A DNA stretch of 38,035 nucleotides from Thermoleophilales bacterium (GTDB lineage Bacteria > Actinomycetota > Thermoleophilia > Solirubrobacterales > 70-9). The translations under genes and the position numbers were made by a program. The DNA lies in NCBI GenBank assembly GCA_020636955.1, contig JACJWY010000017.1, positions 1 to 38,035 of the forward strand, in the 5' to 3' direction. Of the stretch, positions 12,943-19,847 are shown piece after piece; position 1 is the stretch's first letter; each line of letters opens with the position of its first letter. Under the pieces are notes generated by a model, which was given only the letters and a program-made list of their open reading frames with translations, had not been told where the DNA came from and did no database searches.

Positions 12943-14261
12943 GCCGGCCTGCCCATCCACTCGTGAAAGAGACCGTCGGGATCGTGCCGGGACCGGACCA
13001 GGTCCAGCCGCTCCAGCTTCTCCTCGCTCACGAAGCGGGCGGGCCGGCGGCCGAGGTTTTCGTCGGCCAGCTGGATGCCGCTGGCCATTTCCGCCATCGC
13101 CACCATGTTGGAAGTGGCCCAGTCGATATTGGCCTGGTCGCGGGCCGGGTCCTGCCAGACCGCGTAGAGGGCGATATAGGTCTCGTCCTCGACCGAGTAG
13201 GCCATGTCCTCGCGGACCGGGCTTTCGCCCCAGTTCATCCAGAGCATGTGGGAAGGCGCCTCGGGCAGGGTCTCGGCGATCTGGCGGATACCGGGCAAGA
13301 GCTCGCTGACCGGGGCGTGGGTCCACATGTTGTCGACCGCGTAACGGTGGTCATCCGGGTAGGAGGCGTGAACCCCGGCGTAGAGATCCTCGAGCCGGGC
13401 CGGGAAATACGGCATTGAAAGCTTCGCCCGGCCGGCGGCAGGACAGCTCTCGAGCAGGCCGAGAGCCTCGCGGGCCTCGGCCTCGGAGGGAGCCAGCACC
13501 GGTCCCGTGACCACCACCTCGGGTTCGCCCTGATCGAGGTGGGTGAAAAGCATAAGCTCCATCCAGCGGGGCACCCGTGGGCCGATTTCCTTCGCCCAGC
13601 TGAAAACTTCCTCCAGCGCGTCGAGCGGATAGGTCGCGATGCCGTTGGCTATCACCGGCGGTCGCGAATAGAGCCTGAGGTGGTAGCGGGTGATCACCGA
13701 GAAGAAGCCCGGGCCGGAGCCGCGGGCCGCCCAGAAGAGGTCCGGATCGCTTTCCTCGCTGACCGTGAGTTGCTCGCCTTCCGGCGTGATCAGGTCGATC
13801 GCCACCACGCTCTGGCAGGCCGGCCCGTGTACCCGCCCGTTCCAGCCGAAGCCGCCCTGGAGCAGGTACCCGCCTAGAGCGACCCCGGGGCAGTGGCCGA
13901 CCGGGAAGAAGAGGCCGAGCTTTTCCAGTTCGAGGTCGAGCACGTTGCCGGGGCAGCCGGGCTGGACCGAGGCCCGCATAGCCTCCCGGTCGATCTCGAA
14001 CCCGCGCAGACCGGAGAGGTCGAGCAGCAGGGTGTCGTCACGCAGGTGGTTGCCAGCCCAGCTGTGGCCGCCAGAGCGCACACTCAGCTTCAGGCCCTTC
14101 TCCCGGGCGAGCCTGACCGCGGCCAGGCAGTCGGCCTCTCCGGCGGCCCAGACGATGACTTCCGGGAACCGGTCCGGAGTCAGCGCATTCCAGAGGGCGC
14201 CGCGGCGGGCGTCCTCGTAACCGGACTCGCCCCGCGTGAAGATCTCTCCGTCGAACCCCAT
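12939..14261 (-). CDS. BBE-like bicovalent FAD-dependent oxidase
   Basis: The 440-residue product has the FAD-binding PCMH domain (SVRSGGHSWAGNHLRDDTLL) and a C-terminal berberine-bridge element (LDLVRSRHDPDGLFHEW). H66 in SGGHSWAG is the expected 8-alpha-histidyl site and C124 in FPVGHCPGVALGG the 6-S-cysteinyl site, so the flavin should be bound twice covalently. Relatives oxidise phenols, alkaloids, polyketide intermediates and sugars with O2. There is no signal peptide. It is the first gene of a leftward operon with PhlG-like copy 1 and is divergent from a TetR gene with only 22 nt between the start codons. The substrate is likely an aromatic or polyketide compound (inference). Confidence 0.88.
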   Translation of the reverse strand: MGFDGEIFTRGESGYEDARRGALWNALTPDRFPEVIVWAAGEADCLAAVRLAREKGLKLSVRSGGHSWAGNHLRDDTLLLDLSGLRGFEIDREAMRASVQPGCPGNVLDLELEKLGLFFPVGHCPGVALGGYLLQGGFGWNGRVHGPACQSVVAIDLITPEGEQLTVSEESDPDLFWAARGSGPGFFSVITRYHLRLYSRPPVIANGIATYPLDALEEVFSWAKEIGPRVPRWMELMLFTHLDQGEPEVVVTGPVLAPSEAEAREALGLLESCPAAGRAKLSMPYFPARLEDLYAGVHASYPDDHRYAVDNMWTHAPVSELLPGIRQIAETLPEAPSHMLWMNWGESPVREDMAYSVEDETYIALYAVWQDPARDQANIDWATSNMVAMAEMASGIQLADENLGRRPARFVSEEKLERLDLVRSRHDPDGLFHEWMGRPA

Positions 14262-14287
14262 AGTGGGATATACTACATTCGTAGTGT
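14262..14287. promoter_or_regulatory. Overlapping divergent promoters with TetR operator
   Basis: Rightward TATACT (14269-14274) lies 9 nt before GTG 14284, and leftward TAGTAT (14275-14270) lies 8 nt before ATG 14261. Both are -10-like and suggest leaderless mRNAs in both directions. The palindrome ACTAC-ATTC-GTAGT (14272-14276/14281-14285), with a further matching A/T pair at 14270/14287, overlaps both -10 elements and is the probable operator of the TetR protein. Confidence 0.6.
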
Positions 14288-14865
14288 CCGAAATTCAAAC
14301 AAGGACCCTCCGCCGTGACCAGGTCGCCGACGCGGCGCTCCGCGTGCTCGGCGAGAGCGGTTCGAGAGGCCTGACCCACCGCGCGGTCGATGCGGCGGCG
14401 AAGGTTCCCGAGGGAACGACCTCGAACTACTTCCGGACGCGCTCCTCCCTGCTCGAGGCCGCACTCGCCCATCACGTCGAACTCGACACCCCGCCCGAAG
14501 CCGGACTGGCCGGGGTCGCCGACCTCAAGTTGAGCGACGAAGATGCCCTTGACCTGATGATGTCGACAATCGACCGCCTGCTGGACAGCGGGAACCGCAG
14601 CCTGTTGAAGGCCCGTTACGAGCTGGTGCTCGAGTCCTCCCGCCACCCGGACCTCCACGAGACCTTCGAGCCGGCCCGGGATAGATTCGTCGGCCTGGCC
14701 GAGGCGCTGCTGGCAGCCCGGGGCTGCGAAATCCCGCGCCAGCATGGCCGGCAGCTGATCGCGGTACTTGACGGGGTCCTGATCGACGCGGTACTCGGGG
14801 CTTCGAGCTCGCTCGACCGCGAGGAGATCCGTGATCTGCTGACCCGGCAACTCGGGAGCTGCTGA
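14284..14865 (+). CDS. TetR-family repressor of the PhlG/oxidase cluster
   Basis: GTG 14284 (VSEIQTRTLRRDQVADAALR) is preferred to ATG 14236, which would lie inside the divergent oxidase gene and upstream of the -10 element. The 193-residue product has a TetR helix-turn-helix (GLTHRAVDAAAKVPEGTTSN followed by YFRTRSSLLEAAL) and a helical ligand domain. It is divergent from the flavin oxidase gene with a shared operator and converges on PhlG-like copy 2 (24 nt between stops), so it probably represses one or both flanking units until a pathway metabolite binds. Confidence 0.9.
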   Translation: MSEIQTRTLRRDQVADAALRVLGESGSRGLTHRAVDAAAKVPEGTTSNYFRTRSSLLEAALAHHVELDTPPEAGLAGVADLKLSDEDALDLMMSTIDRLLDSGNRSLLKARYELVLESSRHPDLHETFEPARDRFVGLAEALLAARGCEIPRQHGRQLIAVLDGVLIDAVLGASSSLDREEIRDLLTRQLGSC

Positions 14866-14889
14866 GCGCCCGGCCGCCCGGGCACTGCC

Positions 14890-15726
14890 TCAGGCCCCGG
14901 CGAAGTGCTCGTAGAGGCCGGGCAGGATCTTTCCGAGCTGGGCGTGCTCCTCGGCGCCGTGGCGGGCGACCGACTCGCCGATCCCGTCCGGCACGGCGAT
15001 GTCCCGCACCAGCTTGCGGCTGGCCAGGTTTTCGGCCGCGTCTTCCAGCCCGACCAGCGGGCCGGGCATCCGGGGCCGCACATGTTCGGCGATCCAGAAG
15101 CGGCTGCGCAGGCTGAGGCCGCCGCCGTCAGCGAGGAAGACGTGGATCATGTCGGTGTGGGTCATCCAGCGGTCCCCGACCCGGGCCGAGAGGATCACCT
15201 TGACCGCGCCGTCGGCGAAAGGGTCGCCGGGAATGCCGAAACCCTGCGGCGAGGTGAAGGCGGTCCGAAGCTGGCTGCGCCCGTCACCGACGTCCTCGTC
15301 GAAGAAGATCACCGCGCCCCAGTAGGACTTGGCCTGCCGGGTGGCTCCGGGCAGGACGCGATTGCCGAAATGCTCGCTCGGATGCCAGGCGCGGTAGCGG
15401 TCGTCCCGCAGGGGATGCCAGCCGAACCACCATTCGACCATTTCCGCGGTGAGATCGGGGAGCAGGGTCCGGAAGGCGACCTGGATCCTGCCATCCGGCA
15501 GGCGGGTCCAGCCGCTCTCGACCGCAAGGGGCTCCGGGTCGCAGAGCCGGGAGACCTGATCGCGCGGCAATGCCTGATCGGGATCGAAGGGACCCGAGCC
15601 GATCGCTTCCAGGACCTCGTCGCAGGGCTGGGCAACCGGGGCCGCGATGATCCCGGCGAGGTATTCCTCCTCGCCCGGCTGCGGCGGCACCTCCTCCGCC
15701 TTGCCCTTGAAAACCCTTGCGGTCAT
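14890..15726 (-). CDS. PhlG-like (DAPG hydrolase family) carbon-carbon hydrolase, copy 2
   Basis: This 278-residue protein is a clear paralogue of the product of 12124-12942: LPRDQVSRLCDPEPL, EMVEWWFGWHPLRDDRYRAW, WHPSEHFG (H119), DEDVGDGRSQLRTAFTSPQG and ARHGAEEHAQLGKILPGLYE, with H256/E260 in the H-x3-E spacing expected for zinc. The similarity runs end to end and is obvious by eye but far from identity, so the copies are old or were separately acquired and may act on different substrates or steps. It starts 19 nt after the stop of the O-methyltransferase gene and is probably co-transcribed with it. Cytosolic, no signal peptide. Confidence 0.8.
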   Translation of the reverse strand: MTARVFKGKAEEVPPQPGEEEYLAGIIAAPVAQPCDEVLEAIGSGPFDPDQALPRDQVSRLCDPEPLAVESGWTRLPDGRIQVAFRTLLPDLTAEMVEWWFGWHPLRDDRYRAWHPSEHFGNRVLPGATRQAKSYWGAVIFFDEDVGDGRSQLRTAFTSPQGFGIPGDPFADGAVKVILSARVGDRWMTHTDMIHVFLADGGGLSLRSRFWIAEHVRPRMPGPLVGLEDAAENLASRKLVRDIAVPDGIGESVARHGAEEHAQLGKILPGLYEHFAGA

Positions 15727-15745
15727 CGGCCGGATACTCGCGGTT

Positions 15746-16399
15746 TCAGCGGACCCGGGCCAGAGTCAGGCCGTCGGCCATCCCGAGCATCACCGAGTCG
15801 ACCCGCTGGTCGTCGACCAGCAGGTCGTTGAGCCCCTGCATCGCCGCGAGGTGCTCATTCGGGTCGGGATCGAGGATCAGTCCGGCCATGAAAACGTTGT
15901 CGAAGGTGATCAGCCCGCCCTGGTTCATCCGCGGCAGAAGCGCTTCGTAGTAATCGGGATAACCGATCTTGTCGGCGTCGACGTAGGCGAAATCGAAGGT
16001 GGGCTCCTCCGGCAGGGACCGGATCGTCTCGATCGCCGGGCCGACCCGGATCTCGACCTTCTTACCCACCCCGGCCCGGTCGACGTTCCGCCTGGCGACC
16101 TCCGCCCGCTCGGGGTCAAGCTCGCAGCAGAGCAGGGTACCTTCCTCGGCCAGGCCGCGGGCGATCCGGATCGCCCCGTAGCCAGTGAAGGTGCCGACCT
16201 CGATCGCCCGCCGACCCGGACCGAGCTTGACCAGCATCTCCAGGAAGGCCGCCTGCTCGGGCGCGGTCTGCATGATCTGGATGTCGCCCATCGCCGCGGT
16301 CTCGTCCTCGACCAGCCGCAGAGCCTCGTCCCTCCCGCCCGCATGCTCACGGATGTAAAGGGCCAGCTCCTCGTTGATTCGGGTTGGTTCGATCGACAT
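15746..16399 (-). CDS. Class I SAM-dependent O-methyltransferase, catechol/caffeoyl-CoA type
   Basis: The 217-residue product has the COMT/CCoAOMT order: IQIMQTAPEQAAFLEMLVKL leading into the SAM motif AIEVGTFTGYGAIRIARGL (E67), CCELDPERAEVARRN (E93), and metal-binding YVDADKIGYPDYYEALLP (D141) with TFDNVF (D167-N168). Enzymes of this type methylate one hydroxyl of a catechol using Mg2+ and SAM. TAGGTT at 16411-16406 lies six nt before the ATG, suggesting a leaderless message. PhlG-like copy 2 follows directly, so a phenolic substrate shared by the cluster is plausible. Confidence 0.88.
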   Translation of the reverse strand: MSIEPTRINEELALYIREHAGGRDEALRLVEDETAAMGDIQIMQTAPEQAAFLEMLVKLGPGRRAIEVGTFTGYGAIRIARGLAEEGTLLCCELDPERAEVARRNVDRAGVGKKVEIRVGPAIETIRSLPEEPTFDFAYVDADKIGYPDYYEALLPRMNQGGLITFDNVFMAGLILDPDPNEHLAAMQGLNDLLVDDQRVDSVMLGMADGLTLARVR

Positions 16400-16450
16400 G
16401 CCCCCAACCTACTGTCCGGCGTGGCGCCATTTTGGCGCTACTCTGGAGTC

Positions 16451-16600
16451 ATGCCTTCCATCCAGATCAAGAATGTAAGGGAGATTGATCGTCGTCGATG
16501 CCTCAGTGCTGCTCCCCGCATTGATGGACCCGGAATTCTCGGGGGCAGCGGCGTGGGATCGGCTCACCGGGGATTCATTGGCAGCCCCCGAACTCATTGA
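16451..16600 (+). pseudogene. VapB antitoxin remnant, nine codons left
   Basis: ATG 16451 follows a TACTCT -10 hexamer (16439-16444) by six nt and begins MPSIQIKNV, the usual start of a VapB ribbon-helix-helix antitoxin. After codon nine the sequence jumps directly into the ribosome-site and start region of vapC; the frame then reads through vapC out of phase and ends at 16600. The DNA-binding helices and toxin-binding tail are absent, which a single internal deletion of roughly 60-70 codons would explain. The promoter appears intact. Confidence 0.6.
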
Positions 16601-16877
16601 CATCGAGGTGGCCTCGGGACTGAAACGGCTGGAACGAGGTCACCTTGTTTCTCCGGATACGGCGGTGAGGAAGCTGGCCGAATTGACGGGTTTTCCGCTC
16701 GAAAGGTTCCCTCACACACCGTTTCTGCCTCGAATCTGGGAGCTTCGCCACAACCTTTCGACCTATGACGCTTCCTATGTTGCCCTCGCCGAGATGTTGG
16801 GGGCCACGCTCCTCAGTTCGGACCGCTCCTTCGTCGAAGCCCCCGGGATCGGGTGTCCCGTCGAACTCCTGGCATGA
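16485..16877 (+). CDS. vapC: VapC-family PIN-domain toxin lacking an intact antitoxin
   Basis: TTG 16485 starts a 130-residue PIN domain with D5 (MIVVDASVLLPAL), E41 (LIDIEVASGLKRL), D95 (STYDASYVALAEML) and D113 (LSSDRSFVEA), the complete catalytic set. AGGGAG lies almost directly against the TTG, which may make initiation weak. The frame is undamaged although its antitoxin has been reduced to nine codons, so either expression is very low, another VapB neutralises it, or the protein has a second function. Composition resembles that of the other toxin-antitoxin genes rather than the flanking metabolic genes. Confidence 0.85.
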   Translation: MIVVDASVLLPALMDPEFSGAAAWDRLTGDSLAAPELIDIEVASGLKRLERGHLVSPDTAVRKLAELTGFPLERFPHTPFLPRIWELRHNLSTYDASYVALAEMLGATLLSSDRSFVEAPGIGCPVELLA

Positions 16878-16941
16878 ATTACACATAAGTTGACGTGCGT
16901 CAGCTATGATGTGGGTAGTCCATGCAGGGAAGGAGACGAGG

Positions 16942-17679
16942 GTGAAGAGGTTTTTGGCAATTCTGGTGGCCATTACGGTCGTGATCGCGCTGGTTCCGGC
17001 CGCTTCGTCGGCCAAGACGGGGAGCCTTTACAAGCTCTACAACAAGCGCTACTGCGAGATCTTTACGGTGACCGCGCCCAACCCGCCGTCATTCACGGTT
17101 GACGTCTACAACACGATCGGCCTCAACGATTGCCCGGCCGACAAGTGGAACGCAGTCGACTTCAACGAGGTCAAGGCCCAGACCGGATCCCTGCTTTCCG
17201 TTCCCAACGGCCCCAGGCGCTGGCTGATCGACGCGATCGTCGGTGGCAAGGCCGGCACGCCGGTCACCCTCAGCGGCCTCGAGGTGCGGCATGTCGGCGT
17301 ACTGACCGTGCCCAGCCTCTCCCCCCCTCCCTACACCGAGCTGAAGATCGCCCGGACCACGACCTGGGTTTACAACAAGGGTCGCAAGGTCCACTGGATC
17401 GTCTCGCCCGAAGGCAAGAAGTACGCCCTCCAGGCCTATACGACCAACACCGACAAGACCCTGCGGGCGAAGAACCTCGACGACCTAGGCGAGAACCCGG
17501 GCATGGCCCTGCCCGACGGCTGGAAGTACCGCACAATCAAGCTGAAGAAACAGTTGAGGCTGAAGGCCCCCGGCATCGCCACCATCACCAGGGACGGACT
17601 GGGCGGCACCTACCAGAAGTTCAAGTGGCCGAAGAACTTCTTCAAGCCGGTCAAGAAGTCGAAGAAGACGCGGCACTAG
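16942..17679 (+). CDS. Secreted protein of unknown function
   Basis: GTG 16942 is chosen because AAGGAG lies at 16930-16935 and the frame then starts with a clean signal peptide (KRFLAILVAITVVIALVPAA, cleavage near SSAKTG). The mature part, about 220 residues, is rich in beta-strand patterns (FTVTAPNPPSFTVDVYNT, RRWLIDAIVGG, TELKIARTTTWVYNKGRKVH), has two cysteines in its first third that could pair, and ends in a basic tail KPVKKSKKTRH. The family is not recognised. The 3' end overlaps the convergent TfoX-like gene by 29 nt. Confidence 0.75.
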   Translation: MKRFLAILVAITVVIALVPAASSAKTGSLYKLYNKRYCEIFTVTAPNPPSFTVDVYNTIGLNDCPADKWNAVDFNEVKAQTGSLLSVPNGPRRWLIDAIVGGKAGTPVTLSGLEVRHVGVLTVPSLSPPPYTELKIARTTTWVYNKGRKVHWIVSPEGKKYALQAYTTNTDKTLRAKNLDDLGENPGMALPDGWKYRTIKLKKQLRLKAPGIATITRDGLGGTYQKFKWPKNFFKPVKKSKKTRH

Positions 17680-17986
17680 CCGCGGCGACTCCGCGGTCGA
17701 TCCAGGCCTGAAGGTCGCCGTCGGAGTCGAGCTGGCCGGCGTCGACCTTCAGCCAGCCATCCATCGGCTTGCCGCGCATCTCCATGCGCCTGACCCCGGG
17801 CCCGGAACAGAGCCGGTCGGCCTCTTCCGGGTCGATCCGGACCAGCGCGCCGCCGGTACCAGAGGCCGCGATCGCCATCTTGCCACCGACCATGAAGCCG
17901 ATCCCGCCGAACATCTTCTTTTCGATCGGATCCAGTTCGTCCATCAGGGCTTGAATCCGGTCGGCCAGTTCCTCGTCGTAAGCCAT
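17651..17986 (-). CDS. TfoX N-terminal domain protein
   Basis: The 111-residue product is a lone TfoX-N domain: ELADRIQALMDELDPIEKKM, MFGGIGFMVGGKMAIAASGT, ALVRIDPEEADRL, MRGKPMDGWLKVD. TfoX-N also occurs in the competence regulator TfoX, but short stand-alone copies like this are widespread and have no proven role. TAGGCT (17999-17994) lies 7 nt before the ATG, indicating a leaderless message. The C-terminal codons overlap the convergent secreted-protein gene. Confidence 0.88.
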   Translation of the reverse strand: MAYDEELADRIQALMDELDPIEKKMFGGIGFMVGGKMAIAASGTGGALVRIDPEEADRLCSGPGVRRMEMRGKPMDGWLKVDAGQLDSDGDLQAWIDRGVAAASAASSSTS

Positions 17987-18039
17987 GGCGGCCAGCCTAG
18001 CGGCTGGCTCTGAACGCTCCGACCGCTCCGACCGACGGA

Positions 18040-19446
18040 CTAGCCGACGGTGATGCGGGCCATCGAAGTCATCGACAGGTAATAGATGTCACGGTCGAAG
18101 CCGGGGGCCGGGAAAAGGAAGGACTGACTCGGCGATGGCACCTTGACCCGTCCCTTCTCCTCGCCGGTATCGAGGTCGAGCACGACCAGACTGTCGGCGC
18201 CCATCACCGGGTAACGCCGAACCAGGGCACGCCGGCCGAGCGACTGGATCGGGCGACGGAAGAGGCGGCGAAAACCCTTGCCGCGGGTGAAAGCGAGGTC
18301 GCGGAAATCCTGAACGATCAGCTCGCGGGTATCGGGATGGACGATCAGGTGGCCGGCATGGGCGAAGTCATCGCGGCGCCAGAGCGGCTCGAGCTCGTCG
18401 CCGACCAGCTTCCAGGCCCTCAGCACCGCGTTGCCCGCGTCATAGGCGACCACCACTCCCCGTTCCGGATCCCAGGCCGGCGGGTTGGATTCGGTGCCGT
18501 AGGGCAGGCCGCTGATCTCGACCGAGCGGAGCGCGTCCTGATCGTCGAGCCGGCACCACCAGAGGCGGACCGGAGTCGGGGCGGTGCCGGTGTCGCGCAT
18601 GGTCCAGTCGACCTCGTTCTGGCCGTTGTCCATCCAGAAAACATGCTCGTCGGCGAGTACCGGATCCCAGCCGAAGGTCTGGCCGGCCACGGCGTAATGC
18701 GGCCGCCATTGCTCGTCGATCACCAGCTCGCCGAGTTCGCGGTCGAGCCTCAGCCGCAGCACCGATTCAGTGCCGACGCAGGTGACGGACTTGCCGTCGG
18801 AGGCAAGCCGGGCGATCGAGCCTTCCGGGATTTCCAGTTCGGGCACCACCGACTCCAGCGTCTCCGGATCGAGCACCGAGAAGGTCGAGGAGGCCTCCCC
18901 ACGGGGGGCGTCGCAATCCTTGGTGACCAGTTCCCCGGTGTCGAGAATGACGAAGGAGTTGTAAGGGCGGTTGACCGGCAGGCGGCGCTCAGCCTTCAGT
19001 TCGAGCTCCGGGCTAAAACGCCGGGCCCAGCAGCCGAAGATCATGTAGATGTCACCGTTGGCGTGGGCGGCGATCCCGCCCGGCCAGTAGCGACCGGCCG
19101 GGAAGCGCGCGGTCACCGTAAGCGGTTGCAGGGTTTCCGGGTCGAGCTTCTCGACCCAGCCCTCGCAGTCGCCAGCCAGCGGGTCGCCCTTCGGCATGTC
19201 ATGCCGCAGCGCGTAAAGCTCGCCGGGTTCGCGGCGGATCAGCATGTCGGCCGCGAAGCTGTCGCGGAAGACCTCAAGCTTCAGCTGCTCGCCGGGCTGG
19301 ATGTCCAGGCCGGGCTGGCCTTCCGGCCGGCAGACCCGTCGCGGGCCGCCATCCTCGCCGGACCAGGGGCGCGGCCAGTAGGCACCGGCCTCGATCACTC
19401 CGGCGGCCGGGCCCGCCGCCGGGTCCTTCGAAGTCTCTTCGCTCAA
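18040..19446 (-). CDS. Beta-propeller-like protein of unknown function
   Basis: The start is placed at TTG 19446 (LSEETSKDPAAG), whose TTGA overlaps the DUF1330 stop; the frame continues upstream only as a shadow of that gene. The 468-residue product has repeated strand-turn units such as EKLDPETLQPLTV, SVLDPETLESVVP, GIAAHANGDIYMIFG, SVLRLRLDRELGELVID and SLVVLDLDTGEEKGRV, suggesting a six- or seven-bladed propeller. No signal peptide is seen. It is the third gene of a coupled operon with a sulfatase and a DUF1330 protein, so it may process or bind a product of that pathway. No specific family recognised. Confidence 0.7.
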   Translation of the reverse strand: MSEETSKDPAAGPAAGVIEAGAYWPRPWSGEDGGPRRVCRPEGQPGLDIQPGEQLKLEVFRDSFAADMLIRREPGELYALRHDMPKGDPLAGDCEGWVEKLDPETLQPLTVTARFPAGRYWPGGIAAHANGDIYMIFGCWARRFSPELELKAERRLPVNRPYNSFVILDTGELVTKDCDAPRGEASSTFSVLDPETLESVVPELEIPEGSIARLASDGKSVTCVGTESVLRLRLDRELGELVIDEQWRPHYAVAGQTFGWDPVLADEHVFWMDNGQNEVDWTMRDTGTAPTPVRLWWCRLDDQDALRSVEISGLPYGTESNPPAWDPERGVVVAYDAGNAVLRAWKLVGDELEPLWRRDDFAHAGHLIVHPDTRELIVQDFRDLAFTRGKGFRRLFRRPIQSLGRRALVRRYPVMGADSLVVLDLDTGEEKGRVKVPSPSQSFLFPAPGFDRDIYYLSMTSMARITVG

Positions 19447-19847
19447 GCCGATCCGCCGAAGGCGATGCCGGAAAGGATGAGGCGTGCCTCCTCGACCCCG
19501 GCGGCCCGGTGCTCGTGTTCCTTCTGGTAGCCCGGGTTGGTGATCATCGTTATGAATGCCTTGCGCGAGGGGTAGCGGACCAGCAGCACCGCGTCCCATT
19601 CGGCCTCTTCGGGGCCGATTATGCTCTCGACCGTGTTGGTCGCGATCAGCACCTCGGCGCCGACCTCCGACATGTACGGGGCGATGTTGCGGCCGTAGGT
19701 CGCGTAGGCCTCGGCACCGGACTTGCCCTCGTCGATCCCGGTCGCCTGGTCCTTGAAGCGGATCAGGTTGACCATCACGATCGGCGACTCGTCATCGGAC
19801 TCGACCAGCTTCCTGAACTGCTCCGGGGTCGGGTCGATCACCGGCAT
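19443..19847 (-). CDS. DUF1330-type dimeric alpha/beta-barrel protein
   Basis: The 134-residue product has the ferredoxin-like dimeric alpha/beta-barrel pattern of DUF1330/antibiotic-monooxygenase relatives: PIVMVNLIRFKDQATG, GAEAYATYGRNIAPYMSEVG, EVLIATNTVESIIGPEEAEW, AVLLVRYPSRKAFITMI and NPGYQKEHEHRAAGVEEARL. Members bind small molecules or catalyse simple reactions; no function can be assigned. It overlaps the sulfatase gene upstream by 10 nt and the propeller-like gene downstream by 4 nt, a tight translationally coupled operon. Confidence 0.85.
   Translation of the reverse strand: MPVIDPTPEQFRKLVESDDESPIVMVNLIRFKDQATGIDEGKSGAEAYATYGRNIAPYMSEVGAEVLIATNTVESIIGPEEAEWDAVLLVRYPSRKAFITMITNPGYQKEHEHRAAGVEEARLILSGIAFGGSA

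Noticed and set aside
12943..13326. N-terminal extension of PhlG-like copy 1
   Set aside because: This part lies wholly within the flavin oxidase gene in another frame and is Arg/Pro/Gly-rich; the GTG at 12942 overlapping the oxidase stop is the natural start.
15647..16600. A 317-codon forward frame over the O-methyltransferase gene
   Set aside because: It is antisense to the methyltransferase. Only its last part, from 16451, is meaningful, as the VapB remnant.
19447..19599. N-terminal extension of the propeller-like protein
   Set aside because: It lies inside the DUF1330 gene in another frame; TTG 19446 overlaps that gene's stop as in the other coupled pairs.
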